DNA from: Heterobasidion occidentale
Lineage: Eukaryota; Basidiomycota; Agaricomycetes; Russulales; Bondarzewiaceae
Assembly: GCA_039111635.1 (NCBI GenBank)
Contig: JBCAQO010000002.1
Location: 496,001 to 560,000, forward strand
Reading direction: 5' to 3'
Length of the DNA stretch: 64,000 bases
Shown here: piece by piece, positions 11,002 through 21,817 of the stretch
Position numbering within the stretch: the stretch's first letter is position 1
How the letters are laid out: the number at the start of each line of letters is the position of its first letter
Translations under genes and position numbers: made by a program
The notes under the pieces: generated by a model
The model's input: only the letters and a program-made list of their open reading frames with translations
The model's database searches: none
Told to the model about the DNA's origin: nothing

Positions 11002-13543
11002 GACGGGCCAGGGAGGGGGGGAGCGGGAGCGTCGAGGGAGGGAGCAGGCGGGTGGGATGGTGGCAAGGAGACATGACGGGTGGATAAGAAGGTCTATGTA
11101 ATGAAGTTCGTATTGATCCCTGTATGGATACATTCGGACTCGTGAGCTGGAACCCATTCGCAGCCTACGGGAGCCAAAGCCGGGACCGGGGATATGGCAT
11201 CTCCGCCACCGGCTCGCGTGGGAGGCCTGGATCGTTTCCTGATCGAATCTTCAATTCAGGTAGAGCCGACTAATTTCATCCGAGCTCAACAAGCTGCCAA
11301 CGACGTCGTCGCCTGCTGTTGCGCTGCGCGGCTTGGAGGTATCATTTTATCCGACTAGTACCGACATGCACTGCGAAAGGGTGGAGCAGAGAGCCATGCA
11401 GATTGGCTGCTCAGGAGATTATAGTACCGTACAAACGAACGGGTGCGCTCCGGCCTTTCATGTTTGTTGGCTCGAGGAGAGAGACGCCCGCTGCTTCGCA
11501 TCATCGAACCAAGGCTCAAGAGTAAGCGCAAACAACCGATCTCTCCAAATGTACGCAGAGCTCTCACCTCCACCGGATAGTCAGCGACTTCCATGCTCAG
11601 CAGGTCCTACGAACTTCGCACTCCCACCGGTGCACAACGTGCGCGTCTTCGTGTATGCTAAGTAAACGTGCGTAATGAGGTCAGCAGGCTCAGTTACAGG
11701 ACACACTCTTACCCACGAACCAGATAGGGCTTCCTATCCCAAGGTACCCACCGCCAAGCCACGCAGGCGCATTCATCGCGCACGGCAAATGCCTAGACCA
11801 ACGCATCGGTCACTTCCCTGCTTCCCTCGTCGGTTCCGCACTGGCGGAGAGCAGAATGATTCAGGTATGCGCATCGTGAATGTCGACGCAACTGACATAG
11901 GATCCTGCACATCGCTGCAGGTATGAATGAGATCCGACGATTTCCAGGACGTGTGGGAGCATATTCCTCAGGTTCGATGATTTCGAACCCATGGGTGCGT
12001 TCTAAAAATGCACCGAGTTGGAAAGGAAGAAACAGTGCTTGTTCAACTCCGAGCGCGCCCTTGATCTCGACCTCGCAGAGAACAATCGAACGAGATCGGC
12101 CGGTTGCAGAGCGCACATTCCCAGCCAGACGACTGACATTCTTCCGAACCTTGAGCAGCTGACGGCGTATGTGAAGCGCGACAAGAAAAGCATGGGACTT
12201 ACTTTACAGGCCTGCTCGTCGAGACAAACCCGACCAATAATTCCCTAGTCGTACCTCGGGAGTACGTTTTATCGAAGGCTGTCGTCTGAGTATGGCTGTA
12301 GATTCAATGATCGCACGACGTAAAGTATCGCGTGCAGAGCGTTCTCTGGCCCAAGGGCGCCAAACGAACCTGAAATGGCTCGAAATGGCTGTCCCGGCGC
12401 GTCATGGCGAGTGTCAAAGGTTCGACAGACATATCGGGATAAATGGGATGCGGTTCGAAAGACACCGAAATGAAAAGGCCGCGACCAGAAATCGCTCGAT
12501 GTGGACGGGCGACAGGGGGCACGATCCATAATGCATGTGGCCTTTGGATATCATTAGAGCTGAATGCGATTGTCCCCTGAATGTTTCGCCTGAAAGGATG
12601 GCGGGGATAATCATCAAGCATCAAAGGGGGACACAACTGGGTCTGATTCACTGCATAAACGTATGGCCTGTCCGTTCGAGGGGGATGTCAGGCCAAGAAA
12701 AAATCAATACGTCAACTAAGTGGAACTACATGCTCGCTAAGGAATGTAAGCGATGTAGCCTGGGCGAACAGGTGCAGCTAACGTACCATTCACTCAATCA
12801 AAGACCGACAACCATATATTGAGCTACATTCTCCAATCATGGTTGTCCAAAGATTTCCGCCGATGTCTTTCTGCGTCAACATAGACAGACCTATTCTCAA
12901 ATTATGCCTCTGGTCACCGCTCCTTGGCAATCGTCCCTGTCTGTTTGCAGAGTATAGCAATGCCGTATCATTGCATTCGAGGCGATTACAATGACAGCAT
13001 GTAACATGATGTGCAGGGTCGTCGAACAAGACAGATTCGGCGACGTGCTTTGAATAAGAGCAATCGTCTGCGTGAGTCTGGAGAGTTCAGATTGAGTCGC
13101 CATAGTTTTGAATATGATTCTGATATGCTATTTACCATGATCATCAATCAGGTGAATGCATCACCACGTACAAGCGTGTCTCGAAAGTACTAGTGCCGCT
13201 TGCTGTTAGACTGTTAGTAAACAACATTCGTGACATTCAGTTTGGTCATGATTTGATACTGGAACAGCAGCTTCGGCGGCATGTCATGAGGAACATAGCG
13301 GCATGAAAGATTCGTGGAAGTTGCGAACAAGGAGCTTTCGGCCGTCGCAGTCCTGTTGGCAAAGTGCGATGAGGTAATGCGATGGGCTTCCGTTATCTTA
13401 TCGGAGTCCGCTGACGCCTATAAGCGCCCACCAGATAAGCGCCCTTCCTCCGTTCATCATTGGCACCGACGAATTATCGCCCCGATGTTGACATCGAGTC
13501 ATGCCGCCGTCTTTCACGCTCCACGGCTCTCTCCTGCTCCTCC
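11002..13543. other. Gene-poor stretch, no supported gene
   Basis: About 2.5 kb between the divergent DUF6534-type gene and the MFS transporter gene. Open frames up to ~115 codons occur on both strands but overlap one another, show no recognisable domain and cannot be extended by plausible splicing. It must contain the promoters of both flanking genes; I could not assign elements. Confidence 0.6.
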
Positions 13544-15622
13544 ATGTCGACCGACAGCGAACAGACGCCTTTGCTGTCCGCGCACGGCGGCGCCCCGGCT
13601 GACAAGCATGACGCGGTGTACAACCGATTCTCGAGGGCCAGGAAGCGGGTCATCGTCGCGCTTGTGTCCTTGGCGGGGCTCATCCCCTGTACGTCGAGCA
13701 TTTTTTCGAGCGCTCTGGAGAGGCGCAGACAGGGCTGATCGGTGTGGCCTGTGTCGCGAACAGTGTTCGTCGCGGGGGCGTTTATCCCTTCCATACCCGA
13801 AATCGCGCGCGAGTTCAACACGACAGGGTCTGTGGTCAAGTGCGTCGCTCCACTTATTATATACACAGCGCGTCGCTTTCTCACAAGCAGCGTCTCGTCT
13901 TAGCATGGCGGTCAGCCTCTCCCTCCTGGCATCCGCCATCGGGACGCTCACCTGGGCAAACTACTCTGGATTCTGTGCGTGCCCGTCTCCATTTTTTTTA
14001 CTACAAGTGCTTGGACTCACTGTTCCAGCACAGATGGCCGCAGGCCCATATATCTCGCGTCGCTCCCCATCTTCACTCTGGGGTCCCTCGGGGTAGCGCA
14101 TGCCCGCTCTATTCCCGAGATCATGATATGGCGGTTCGTCCAAGCGTTCGGAGCAGGCGGGGGTCTGTCTGTCGGTGCGGGCGTGATCGGCGATATCTAC
14201 CGCCTCGAAGAGCGCGGCGGCGCTATGGGGGTGTTCTTCGCGGTATGCCCGTCTCCGCGACGTCCCTCTTGCATATCGAGCTGTCATTTACACTGGCGTG
14301 TCGTAGGCGTGCCTTCTCGGCCCTGCGTTGGCGCCGTTGTGTGGAGGCCTTGCGACGCACTACGCGTCGTGGCGCGTGATGCAGCTCGCGCTGTTCGTGA
14401 CGGGCGTGCTCGTCGGTACGGCAATGTATTTCCTCCTGCCCGAGACGAGCCAGCCCCGCGCGCGGGGCATAGACAAGCTGTACGAGCAGCAGGGCACGAC
14501 GCAATGGCGGTGGGTCTGGCTGAACCCGTTCAAGAGCCTCGCGCTGTTCAGGAGCCCGAATTTGCTAGCCGTCGTGAGTCCGTTGCCAACGTCGGTGCAT
14601 CGGAATAGACGCTGACCGCAGCGTAAGTAGTGCTTGGCGGGTACTTTCGTGTTGTTGACGGATTACGGTCGGTCCTGCTTATTTTTGTGATCCGAGAGGG
14701 GTTCTAAAGCTCCCTCCGCAGTCATGCTGCTTCCCCTCGCTTATACAATCGTATGTCCATCGATCGTCCGGGTGTAAATGTTATTTTGACTGGGTTGTTG
14801 CAGGGTCAACGCTATGGTATAACAAACGAGGCGCTCATCGGTGCATTCTTCTTACCTTGCGGTCTCGGAAACATCAGTAAGCTCTTGAGCGTATCGTTTG
14901 GATGGCTTTTGCTCAGATACTCACATTGGGCATGCAGTCGGTGCACCTTTGGCCGGCCGCGTCTCGGACATCATCGTCGTGCGCTGGCGAAAACGGCGTG
15001 GGGGCGAGTGGGTCCCAGAGGACAGGCTGCGGGGCACGTTGTATGGCGCGTGCATCTTCGTTCCGTTGTCCGTGCTGTGCAGCGGTCTTGTGACGCATTA
15101 CATCGGGGGCACGCTCGGCATCGTGTTGAACCTGGTTTGCTTATTCTTCAACGGACTGGGGGTGCGTAGAGCGGCGTGCTTTTGTTGGACGGCTAGGTAC
15201 TGATGGGGCACGGATTAGGTCGACCTGGTGCTGAGCCCCTCTGCGGCGTACAATGTCGACATCATGCACTCGCGGAGCGCCGAGATCATGGCTGCGAATA
15301 CGTGAGTGCAATCAAATCATTGCATCCGATGAACGCGTTGTGTGCTGATTCGCTTTCAGCGGCTTTCGGGGTGCATTCATCGCACTGGCGACGGCGGGGA
15401 TCCTGCCCCTTATCAATCGCGTTGGAGTGCTCCCGACGAATATATTGTCGGCTGTGATCGCATGGATCGGATGCGCGTGCGTAAAATTCCATCACGCCCG
15501 CATCGCGCATCTGACTGACGTATGTCCATTCCCGCGACAGCTTGTTGTGGGCCACGATCCGTTACGGGGACCGGATGCGTGCTTGGGTCGACGTCGGGTA
15601 TTCTACGGCGGACACCAATTGA
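13544..15622 (+). CDS. MFS transporter, DHA1 (drug:H+ antiporter-1) type
   Basis: This is a plasma-membrane major facilitator, probably exporting drugs or small organic molecules by proton antiport; the substrate is unknown. Twelve exons (13544-13688, 13764-13839, 13904-13974, 14034-14242, 14307-14573, 14631-14667, 14722-14750, 14804-14876, 14938-15161, 15219-15301, 15360-15476, 15541-15622) sum to 1413 nt, exactly 470 residues. The N-terminus is a short polar tail with a di-leucine-like TPLLS. The loop 2-3 signature appears as YGRRPIYLASLP. RFVQAFGAGGGLSVGAGVIGD is the TM4-5 motif, followed by ACLLGPALAPLCGG (motif C-like, gxxxGPxxG) in TM5. A WRWVWLNPFKSLALF loop precedes the second six-helix half, which contains GAPLAGRVSD. 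The chosen ATG gives the usual short cytosolic start. All frames connect, with no sign of damage. Confidence 0.88.
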
Positions 15623-16208
15623 TAGGAATGTTGAACGCGCAGGACGGGGCTGCGCTTAGACGCCGCGAGCGCTATGTGGGACGGGGTGGTGATTGCTCAG
15701 CGCGTTGATGCAAGGAGCAGGGCGCAAGGACGAAGCCAAGTAGCAGTTTCCAAAAAGAAGGACATTATGGTACTTATCGGGGCTTCGAGATGGGGGAAGC
15801 GCGCGCGGGGGTGACAATTGACGGAGCGAGGCGCTAGTTATCGTCTCGGTAGTGTGCACGCGACATGGGGTGCGCTCCGTAAGGGAAGGAAGATTTTGCG
15901 TCTGGCACAATTCGAAGGGTCGTGTAAGAGCGTCAGAGGACCCGGAACACTTGAATTTGTCAGAGCTGGTGTGGGTTGCGAGAGGCGGGGGATGGGTGCG
16001 ATGTGTGTGTGCGGGTTGTGGGCGCGATGTGCGTGGATGGTGCGGCACAAAGGGGTGTGGTGGGGTGAGTTGGGATGGCGAGGTGCGGGGATGTGGTCGA
16101 GTCGGCGGGGCGGGGTGGCGGGGGTCCGTGACTGCTGGGAACATGCGGCGGAGAGAGGCGAGGCGACGACGAACTCGTGGAAGCGGGCAACCACGATCCT
16201 CTATCGCC

Positions 16209-16230
16209 AGCTCTCCTCCTCCTCCTCCTC
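16209..16230. repeat. CTC trinucleotide microsatellite
   Basis: A short (CTC)n run, CTCCTCCTCCTCCTCC, lies within a pyrimidine-rich segment about 200 bp upstream of the coding start at 16428. Pyrimidine-rich tracts are common in fungal promoters and 5' leaders. Confidence 0.7.
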
Positions 16231-16427
16231 CCCTTTCCAGCTCTTTCTCTCTCCTCTGTTTTCGCTTTCTGTCATGTTCTTGTATTACTGAGTCAAATTT
16301 TCAATCGTAAGCGCCACTCGGGCTTGTTCCTGCGCGCTTTCAAAGCCTGACTTGTCACGCCTTCTTTTTCCAGTTGAACAGCTTGCTCTCGTCGGATCGA
16401 ACGGATTGTTGCTCTGCGACAGATAAT

Positions 16428-18503
16428 ATGACGCTTTTTACTCTTCATACTCCTCCCTCTTCCGACCATTTTGTTCTTTCGCCCTCATCAGCCTCATCGT
16501 CGCCCGCAGAACAACTTCATTCGCATCAAGACAACAGCCACCCCGCGTCCCATACTGCGTGGCCCACCCATCTTCATAAATGTGGCAGCTCGCCGTTTTC
16601 TTCTGTCCTCGTGCCTCATTGGATCCCGCACCCGGATATCCCCACCATCGACGACCCACCACCACTCCTGGTCGATCAGCCCCCGCCACAGTTCTTCGAC
16701 CAATCCAGCATATATCCCTCGCCACCCCTCACAGACTCTGAGCTCAAGCGCACCGTCCCTCTACCACAGGTACCTGCCACGTCCTCCGATCCAGCCCAGT
16801 TTTGGTTGAACATGCCAGACAACTCATGCCTCCAGCTACCGCCGTCCCCACCCTCCACGCTGCCTTTGACCTCGCGTGCTCTCCCCGAGGCCGGTGGCGA
16901 GCCGTCTGGCAGTCGTTCGCCCGAAGGGTATGCTGACGAGATTGTCGTGGACGCTGATGCACGAGATCCTTACGTCTCGAGAGTCGAATCGTGTGGCCCA
17001 TCGGATGACGACGATCTCGATGATCTATTGACGCCTCTGTCCCCGACTTGGCCTGTACGCTTTAGGCACAACGTGCCTTCGCCGGAGGGCCTGGAGGAGT
17101 CGGCGCTGTTGTCGCGATCGCCCTCGTTTATGCCGATGGCAGACGCGTCCTTGGATGAGCCGATGAATGAAGAGGAAGGAGCGCCAGGAGAACAGGGTGG
17201 CTCACGGGCTTTTTTCGACGCGGGTTTGCCTCCTTTACGACATGATACGTTATGGGTGGACGACAGCGACGCGAGCATGGATTGCGCAGACGTGGCCGCT
17301 TTTTCACCGCGACTTAAATCGTTTGGGCTCCCCGGCGACGACGACGACTTGGATATGGGCAATACCCACGACCATCTGGACTTTTCTCGATTCCCAGATC
17401 AGCTCGGGCGTTCTATTGGCCCCCTCACACATGTATTTTCCGACGACAGCAACCAGCATCTCACGGACTTTGACGATACTGACATGCCCCCTGCATCTCC
17501 TCGGCAGCTCACGTCACATTTTCCTGGCCTCGGCTTCTCTGCACAGACAGGGTCCGATGACCTAGACCTTGAGCTCGCGCCGTACTCACCATCGCGACGT
17601 AATTTTACTCTGCTTCCCGCAATGGACGAAGACGAGGATGAATTTCCCGACACGCCACAGCCATCCTCGCCATCCTCACCTTCGCGCCGATCTTTTGCAT
17701 CCTTGCCGGATATAGACATGGACGATGCTATCTCACCCTCCCATCCTACGCCGTCTCCTCGTCTCCTCTCTCTCCCAGGCGCCGATACAGACGACGACCT
17801 CCTCCTACCCGCCTTCTCCTACATCCCCAACTCCGAACCCCCACCGCCCGACGGACCGAGTCTAGGTCTCTTTGTGCCCATCGCCTTTGCGGAGGAGCCA
17901 CACATCGCGGACTCCCCTCCCGAAGAGGAGCCGGACCTCAATTTCTCCTGGGACGCGCGCGCGCGCGTGGACGCAGCCGAGCTGGACAAGCTCGTCGCGC
18001 TCCGCCGGCGCGCGTGGTTCCTCGAGCGCAACGCGAAGCGGACGGAGCAGTCGTACGCGGAGGAAGCGCAGCGAATCGCAGCGGGCCTGCGTGTCAGCCC
18101 GCCTGTGCCCGGTGCGCTCGCCGACGTGCAGCTCCAGGCGGGCCTGGACCCCAAGGGCGCCATCCGGCGCGAGCTGCAGGTGGCCGAAGCGCGCCGTGCG
18201 GAGGCGAGGCGCGTGCGCAAGAAGGAGAAGGAGCGCGGGAAGGAGGTGCAGGCGATGCTGCGGCTCAAGCTCGACGACGGCGCGGGCGCGGGCGCGGCGG
18301 AGGTCCCCGCCGACGCGGCGGTGCAGCGCGACGAGCGAGGGAAGGTGGTCATCGGCAGCTTCTCGCAGCTCGTGGCGCGCATGATCTTCAAGCGTCGGGA
18401 CGCGTCCCGGGTGCTGGCGAGCAAGAAGACCCCGGGCGACTACGTGTGCTCGTCCCTCTCTCGGGCTGTGTCGCCGGATTTCGAGGACGCGGACTCGCAG
18501 TGA
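16428..18503 (+). CDS. Low-complexity Ser/Pro/Asp-rich protein with charged C-terminal helix
   Basis: I recognise no family. A single 691-codon open frame starts at the ATG at 16428; the frame is open further upstream but only through a likely 5'-UTR intron (16307 GT to 16373 AG, 67 bp). Residues 1-480 are rich in Ser, Pro and Asp, with repeated short acidic clusters (DDDDLDDL, DDDDLDM, DEDEDEF) each followed by Ser/Pro-Arg segments such as SPSRR. This suggests a disordered, phosphorylatable region. Residues ~510-690 are Ala/Arg/Glu-rich and helical (LDKLVALRRRAWFLERNAK; AEARRAEARRVRKKEKERG), a possible coiled coil with a basic patch fit for a nuclear localisation signal. GC content rises strongly over 17940-18400, where long antisense frames are shadows. 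A nuclear or regulatory role is inference only. Confidence 0.65.
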   Translation: MTLFTLHTPPSSDHFVLSPSSASSSPAEQLHSHQDNSHPASHTAWPTHLHKCGSSPFSSVLVPHWIPHPDIPTIDDPPPLLVDQPPPQFFDQSSIYPSPPLTDSELKRTVPLPQVPATSSDPAQFWLNMPDNSCLQLPPSPPSTLPLTSRALPEAGGEPSGSRSPEGYADEIVVDADARDPYVSRVESCGPSDDDDLDDLLTPLSPTWPVRFRHNVPSPEGLEESALLSRSPSFMPMADASLDEPMNEEEGAPGEQGGSRAFFDAGLPPLRHDTLWVDDSDASMDCADVAAFSPRLKSFGLPGDDDDLDMGNTHDHLDFSRFPDQLGRSIGPLTHVFSDDSNQHLTDFDDTDMPPASPRQLTSHFPGLGFSAQTGSDDLDLELAPYSPSRRNFTLLPAMDEDEDEFPDTPQPSSPSSPSRRSFASLPDIDMDDAISPSHPTPSPRLLSLPGADTDDDLLLPAFSYIPNSEPPPPDGPSLGLFVPIAFAEEPHIADSPPEEEPDLNFSWDARARVDAAELDKLVALRRRAWFLERNAKRTEQSYAEEAQRIAAGLRVSPPVPGALADVQLQAGLDPKGAIRRELQVAEARRAEARRVRKKEKERGKEVQAMLRLKLDDGAGAGAAEVPADAAVQRDERGKVVIGSFSQLVARMIFKRRDASRVLASKKTPGDYVCSSLSRAVSPDFEDADSQ

Positions 18504-19884
18504 TCTCGAGGGAACGTCGTGAGCGGATATTGGTATGTCGGCTGCTTGTCTCAGTTCGTGTGTTTCGACTGTCTGCCGAAAAAGGCCAGCGCGGTGGCGT
18601 GGTTGTCCTCTGTTTATGTATTTTGTGCTCTTCGTGGATCTTCGGGTCCTCCGCGGTCGAATGCGGGCAACTGCAAGAGGCAACTTTCCTCGTGTCATGG
18701 CCCCTTTTTGTCTTGGACTTGTGAGCTGATTCTCTCGGACGCTCTTCCAGGACTTGTCGGATGTGCGTCTCAGCGATGTACAGTATCATCACATCCTCCA
18801 TGCATGCCAGTTGTATCATTACGTCGCCATCATACCCCGTAATATGAAGGAATATACTCGTTGTTTTGTTGTGTTTTCCGTCTTGTGGGCGTTCTTCGTC
18901 CTATCTGCCCGAAAAGGTGACATCACGCGGGCACTTGTATTCGGAACTGCTCCACAGAGGGCGTAGACAGGTTGCGGGTATGTATGCATCCTTACATCGA
19001 CACGTCCTCGAAACCGTCTTCGGATGCTGATCATCGTTCTCTGTCAAGGCATGACATCTTCACCACCCGCACTATGGCCACCGGACAGGCGGGCATGGTG
19101 CTATTTCGGTAGATCGCCGTCCTCATTCAGAATGTGCAAGGGATGTCTTGCGCCCAGTGTCGTGGTTATCCGGTGCGTGTTGGCAGCCCTTTCCTTGTCA
19201 CCCTACTTCGCCTCCGAGCTCTAAGACAAAGCGGTGGAGCACTGGTGGGTGCTTCGGCTCTACTCCCTTTGTTTGATTTTGCGTCGTCTGGCAAGTTGAG
19301 CATTCTGGCATTCTGGCAACCTGAGGCGATGCGTGAGTGTGCAACTTGTATATTCTTGCATCTCATCACGTCGGCCTTATATGTGGTGCGCACACGTTTT
19401 GCTGTCGTGATCGCCAGGTGAACCACGAACGTGTATAGGGCACTCCTGCTCTTCACGTTCCCCCGATCTGACGGACTAGTAGCCTTTTTCAGCGTAATGA
19501 CTATGAAGCTATGAGCAGATGGTTTTGGTTCCGGACCCGCATATTGGCGTAAATGCGCTTTGCCCCGGCGAGCTGCCGCAGAACCCATCAAGTGCAAAAC
19601 GTGCTGAACCAATATGGTAGAGTCCAGAGCGCGGCTTACATAGCGAGACTCATCGATTGAGCTTTGACGTCCTCATCACCGCTGCACAGCGCTGTTGGCC
19701 TGGAGAAGCTCGCGGGGCGCCCACAACTGAATTGAACAGAGTGCCTGCGTCTGACTTCTCGCTTCATAGATATCGCTTCATAGATATCGCTACCTGCATT
19801 TGTTACTGACATGTCTTTTTTTGCACCTATACTTATGCGCGGCGTCGGCGAGCACGGTGTCTAGTATCTCTGCGCTCACTCCCC
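18504..19884. other. Intergenic region without supported gene
   Basis: About 1.4 kb between two same-strand genes. It holds only short, unrelated open frames. A 14-bp perfect tandem duplication lies at 19759-19786, about 100 bp before the start of the DUF6534-type gene. Confidence 0.6.
19759..19786. repeat. 14-bp tandem duplication
   Basis: Two perfect copies of TCGCTTCATAGATA (19759-19772 and 19773-19786) stand immediately upstream of the DUF6534-type paralogue B. Confidence 0.85.
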
Positions 19885-21483
19885 ATGTCCACCATCAGCT
19901 ACACTGCGGCTCACCGACAGCGCTACATTGGCCCGCAGCTCCTGCAGACAATCGTGCAAGGAGTGGAGACCGGCTATATCATCTCTCAATCTATTCGTTT
20001 CTGGAATCGCGCGGACATGGAGTCGCGCGGCACGAAGGCTCTTGTGACATTCGTCAGCTTGGTCGCGTTGTGAGTCTCGCATCTGCTGCTCGACGCGTCT
20101 AGTTCGCGCTGAGCAGAAAGTCTATGTAGCTTCCAGACCGCAGCTGATGCTTGGAACACGTGGACGATGTTCGTGGACCACTTTGGTGATTTTGTGCGTC
20201 CCATGTTCTCATTTTTCGTCATGTTCTCACGTTCGCTGTCAGACTGTCATTTCGAATCCGAGCTGGTCACGCCGAATGGCCCAATTTCTGGTATTCATCT
20301 ATGATCACCCCTCCAAATTGTGGATACTCATCCAAGCAAACGCAGACCGCATTGATGGGCTCTCCAGTGCAAAGTTTCCTGATTTGGCGGTGCTGGGTGG
20401 TTCGCCTGCTTTGTTTTTCTGTCGCTTTCCTTACTAATTGTGACAAAACTCAACCGCAGCTTATGGGTAGACGCTGGCTCGTCATGGTTTGTCATTGCAT
20501 GATTATTACGACGCTTACTCTTAACGCCTATCTTGACCTTTACACCGGCTGTCAGATTCCTCTGGCTTCCATACTCATTGTATCGTTCTCGCTGCAAGTG
20601 TCCTCATTGTGTTCAATGCACTTTACAATGAGTTCCAACGGCCCTCATCTATCTAGACCTTGTGGACGTTGCTGGTGCGCTCTGCCTGTTGAATGTCTGA
20701 GACCTGAATTGCGATGCTAAGTCGCTCTCAGTCATTCTATCGTTAGCTCTACCAGCTTGTTGAGTCTATTTCATCCTCTGTTTTGAACGGGTTTATCTGA
20801 TTATTAGGGCAGTCATCGACGTAGTCGTCACGTTTATCTGTGAGCAGGCTATTATTGTCAGGTATCTCACTAAGTGTCCCACCTGACATCTATCAATGGG
20901 TGCAGTGCTCACCTTCCTACTGCGGTCTCGTGCGGATGCCCATTCGAGACGTTTTCGACGCGTAAGTGCGATAGATGGCGTCATTACCCAGAATCTCATT
21001 TGTGTTTCAGGCCGTGGCGCGTTTGATGACAATCGCCTGGGAGGCCGCGGCCCCCCCGTGCATGTGCGCTCTCATAGCAGCCATCACTCATCCCATCAAT
21101 GCATTCAACCCATGGGACCTCGCATTCCAAACCGTCCTCGGAAAGCTCTACGTCATCGCGCTGTTCGTCACTCTGTGAGTGTTCAAGCTGTATTCTACCT
21201 TCCTATATCTCAACGAAACGATTACGAACGAAAATGTCACGGACAGGAATGGACGAGCGGAAATTGACGCCGAGCGCCTGCGTTCATTCACTCTACCTAC
21301 CGTAGCCTTTTCAACCGTGAATCACGAAGTACACGAGGTACGTCGCTCGTATGATTTCCTGCTCCTACCGCCTGCTAACGGCCGCGCGTTCCCAAGCTTA
21401 CAGCCGTACAAGCAACTCCTGAGTGTCAGCCTACGAGTCATATAATGCTGGTCAAACCCGACCATAGAGATGAGCCTGCATGA
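19885..21483 (+). pseudogene. DUF6534-type membrane protein (paralogue B), reading frame damaged in the middle
   Basis: This is a paralogue of the gene at 9273-11001, in inverted orientation. Exon 1 (19885-20069) encodes GPQLLQTIVQGVETGYIISQ and exon 2 (20130-20193) FQTAADAWNTWTMFVDHFGD. The family hallmark SPVQSFLIWRCW follows near 20360-20400. The C-terminal half is present: VLTFLLRSRADA, a WEAAAPPCMCALIAAI span, GKLYVIALFVTL, then NGRAEIDAE and a polar tail ending at TGA 21481-21483. Intron positions match paralogue A. Between about 20590 and 20770 the protein cannot be read in one frame: a transmembrane-like LAASVLIVFNALYNEFQR appears one frame away from the preceding exon and then meets TAG. 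Either one or two single-base indels or real decay is present; other genes here carry similar one-base breaks, so loss of function is not proven. Confidence 0.6.
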
Positions 21484-21817
21484 TCTTATAATAAAATTCG
21501 TGAATGTTTTACAGAGTGCTATAAACTATAAAATCATGATTCATTGTTTGCATAGAGAGGTGGATAAGATACTACATGCTTCCCGCATCTGTCTGTCAAG
21601 AGCGAAGACGAAAAAAAAGAAGTCATAATAGCTCGAGGATATAGACACAGTGCTATAGCTACGCCCAGCACTTCTGCCGTGGATTGGAAGGTAATAAGGT
21701 TACTGTGAGCATAACAAACGAAGACAAGTACAACACAGTATGGTAAGTACATTATTAGATGTCAGCATTGAAGTCAAATCTATCACGCATATAAAAACAC
21801 AGATCCACTGAATATAA

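Noticed and set aside
12304..12651. 115-codon minus-strand frame overlapping plus-strand frames
   Set aside because: No recognisable features on either strand and no splice continuation.
13460..13543. 28-codon N-terminal extension of the DHA1 transporter
   Set aside because: The frame is open but begins without an ATG; the first ATG at 13544 gives a normal short tail.
17862..18698. 278-codon minus-strand frame and a 236-codon plus-strand frame (18014-18724)
   Set aside because: Shadows of the GC-rich 3' part of the gene at 16428-18503; Arg/Ala-rich compositional artefacts.
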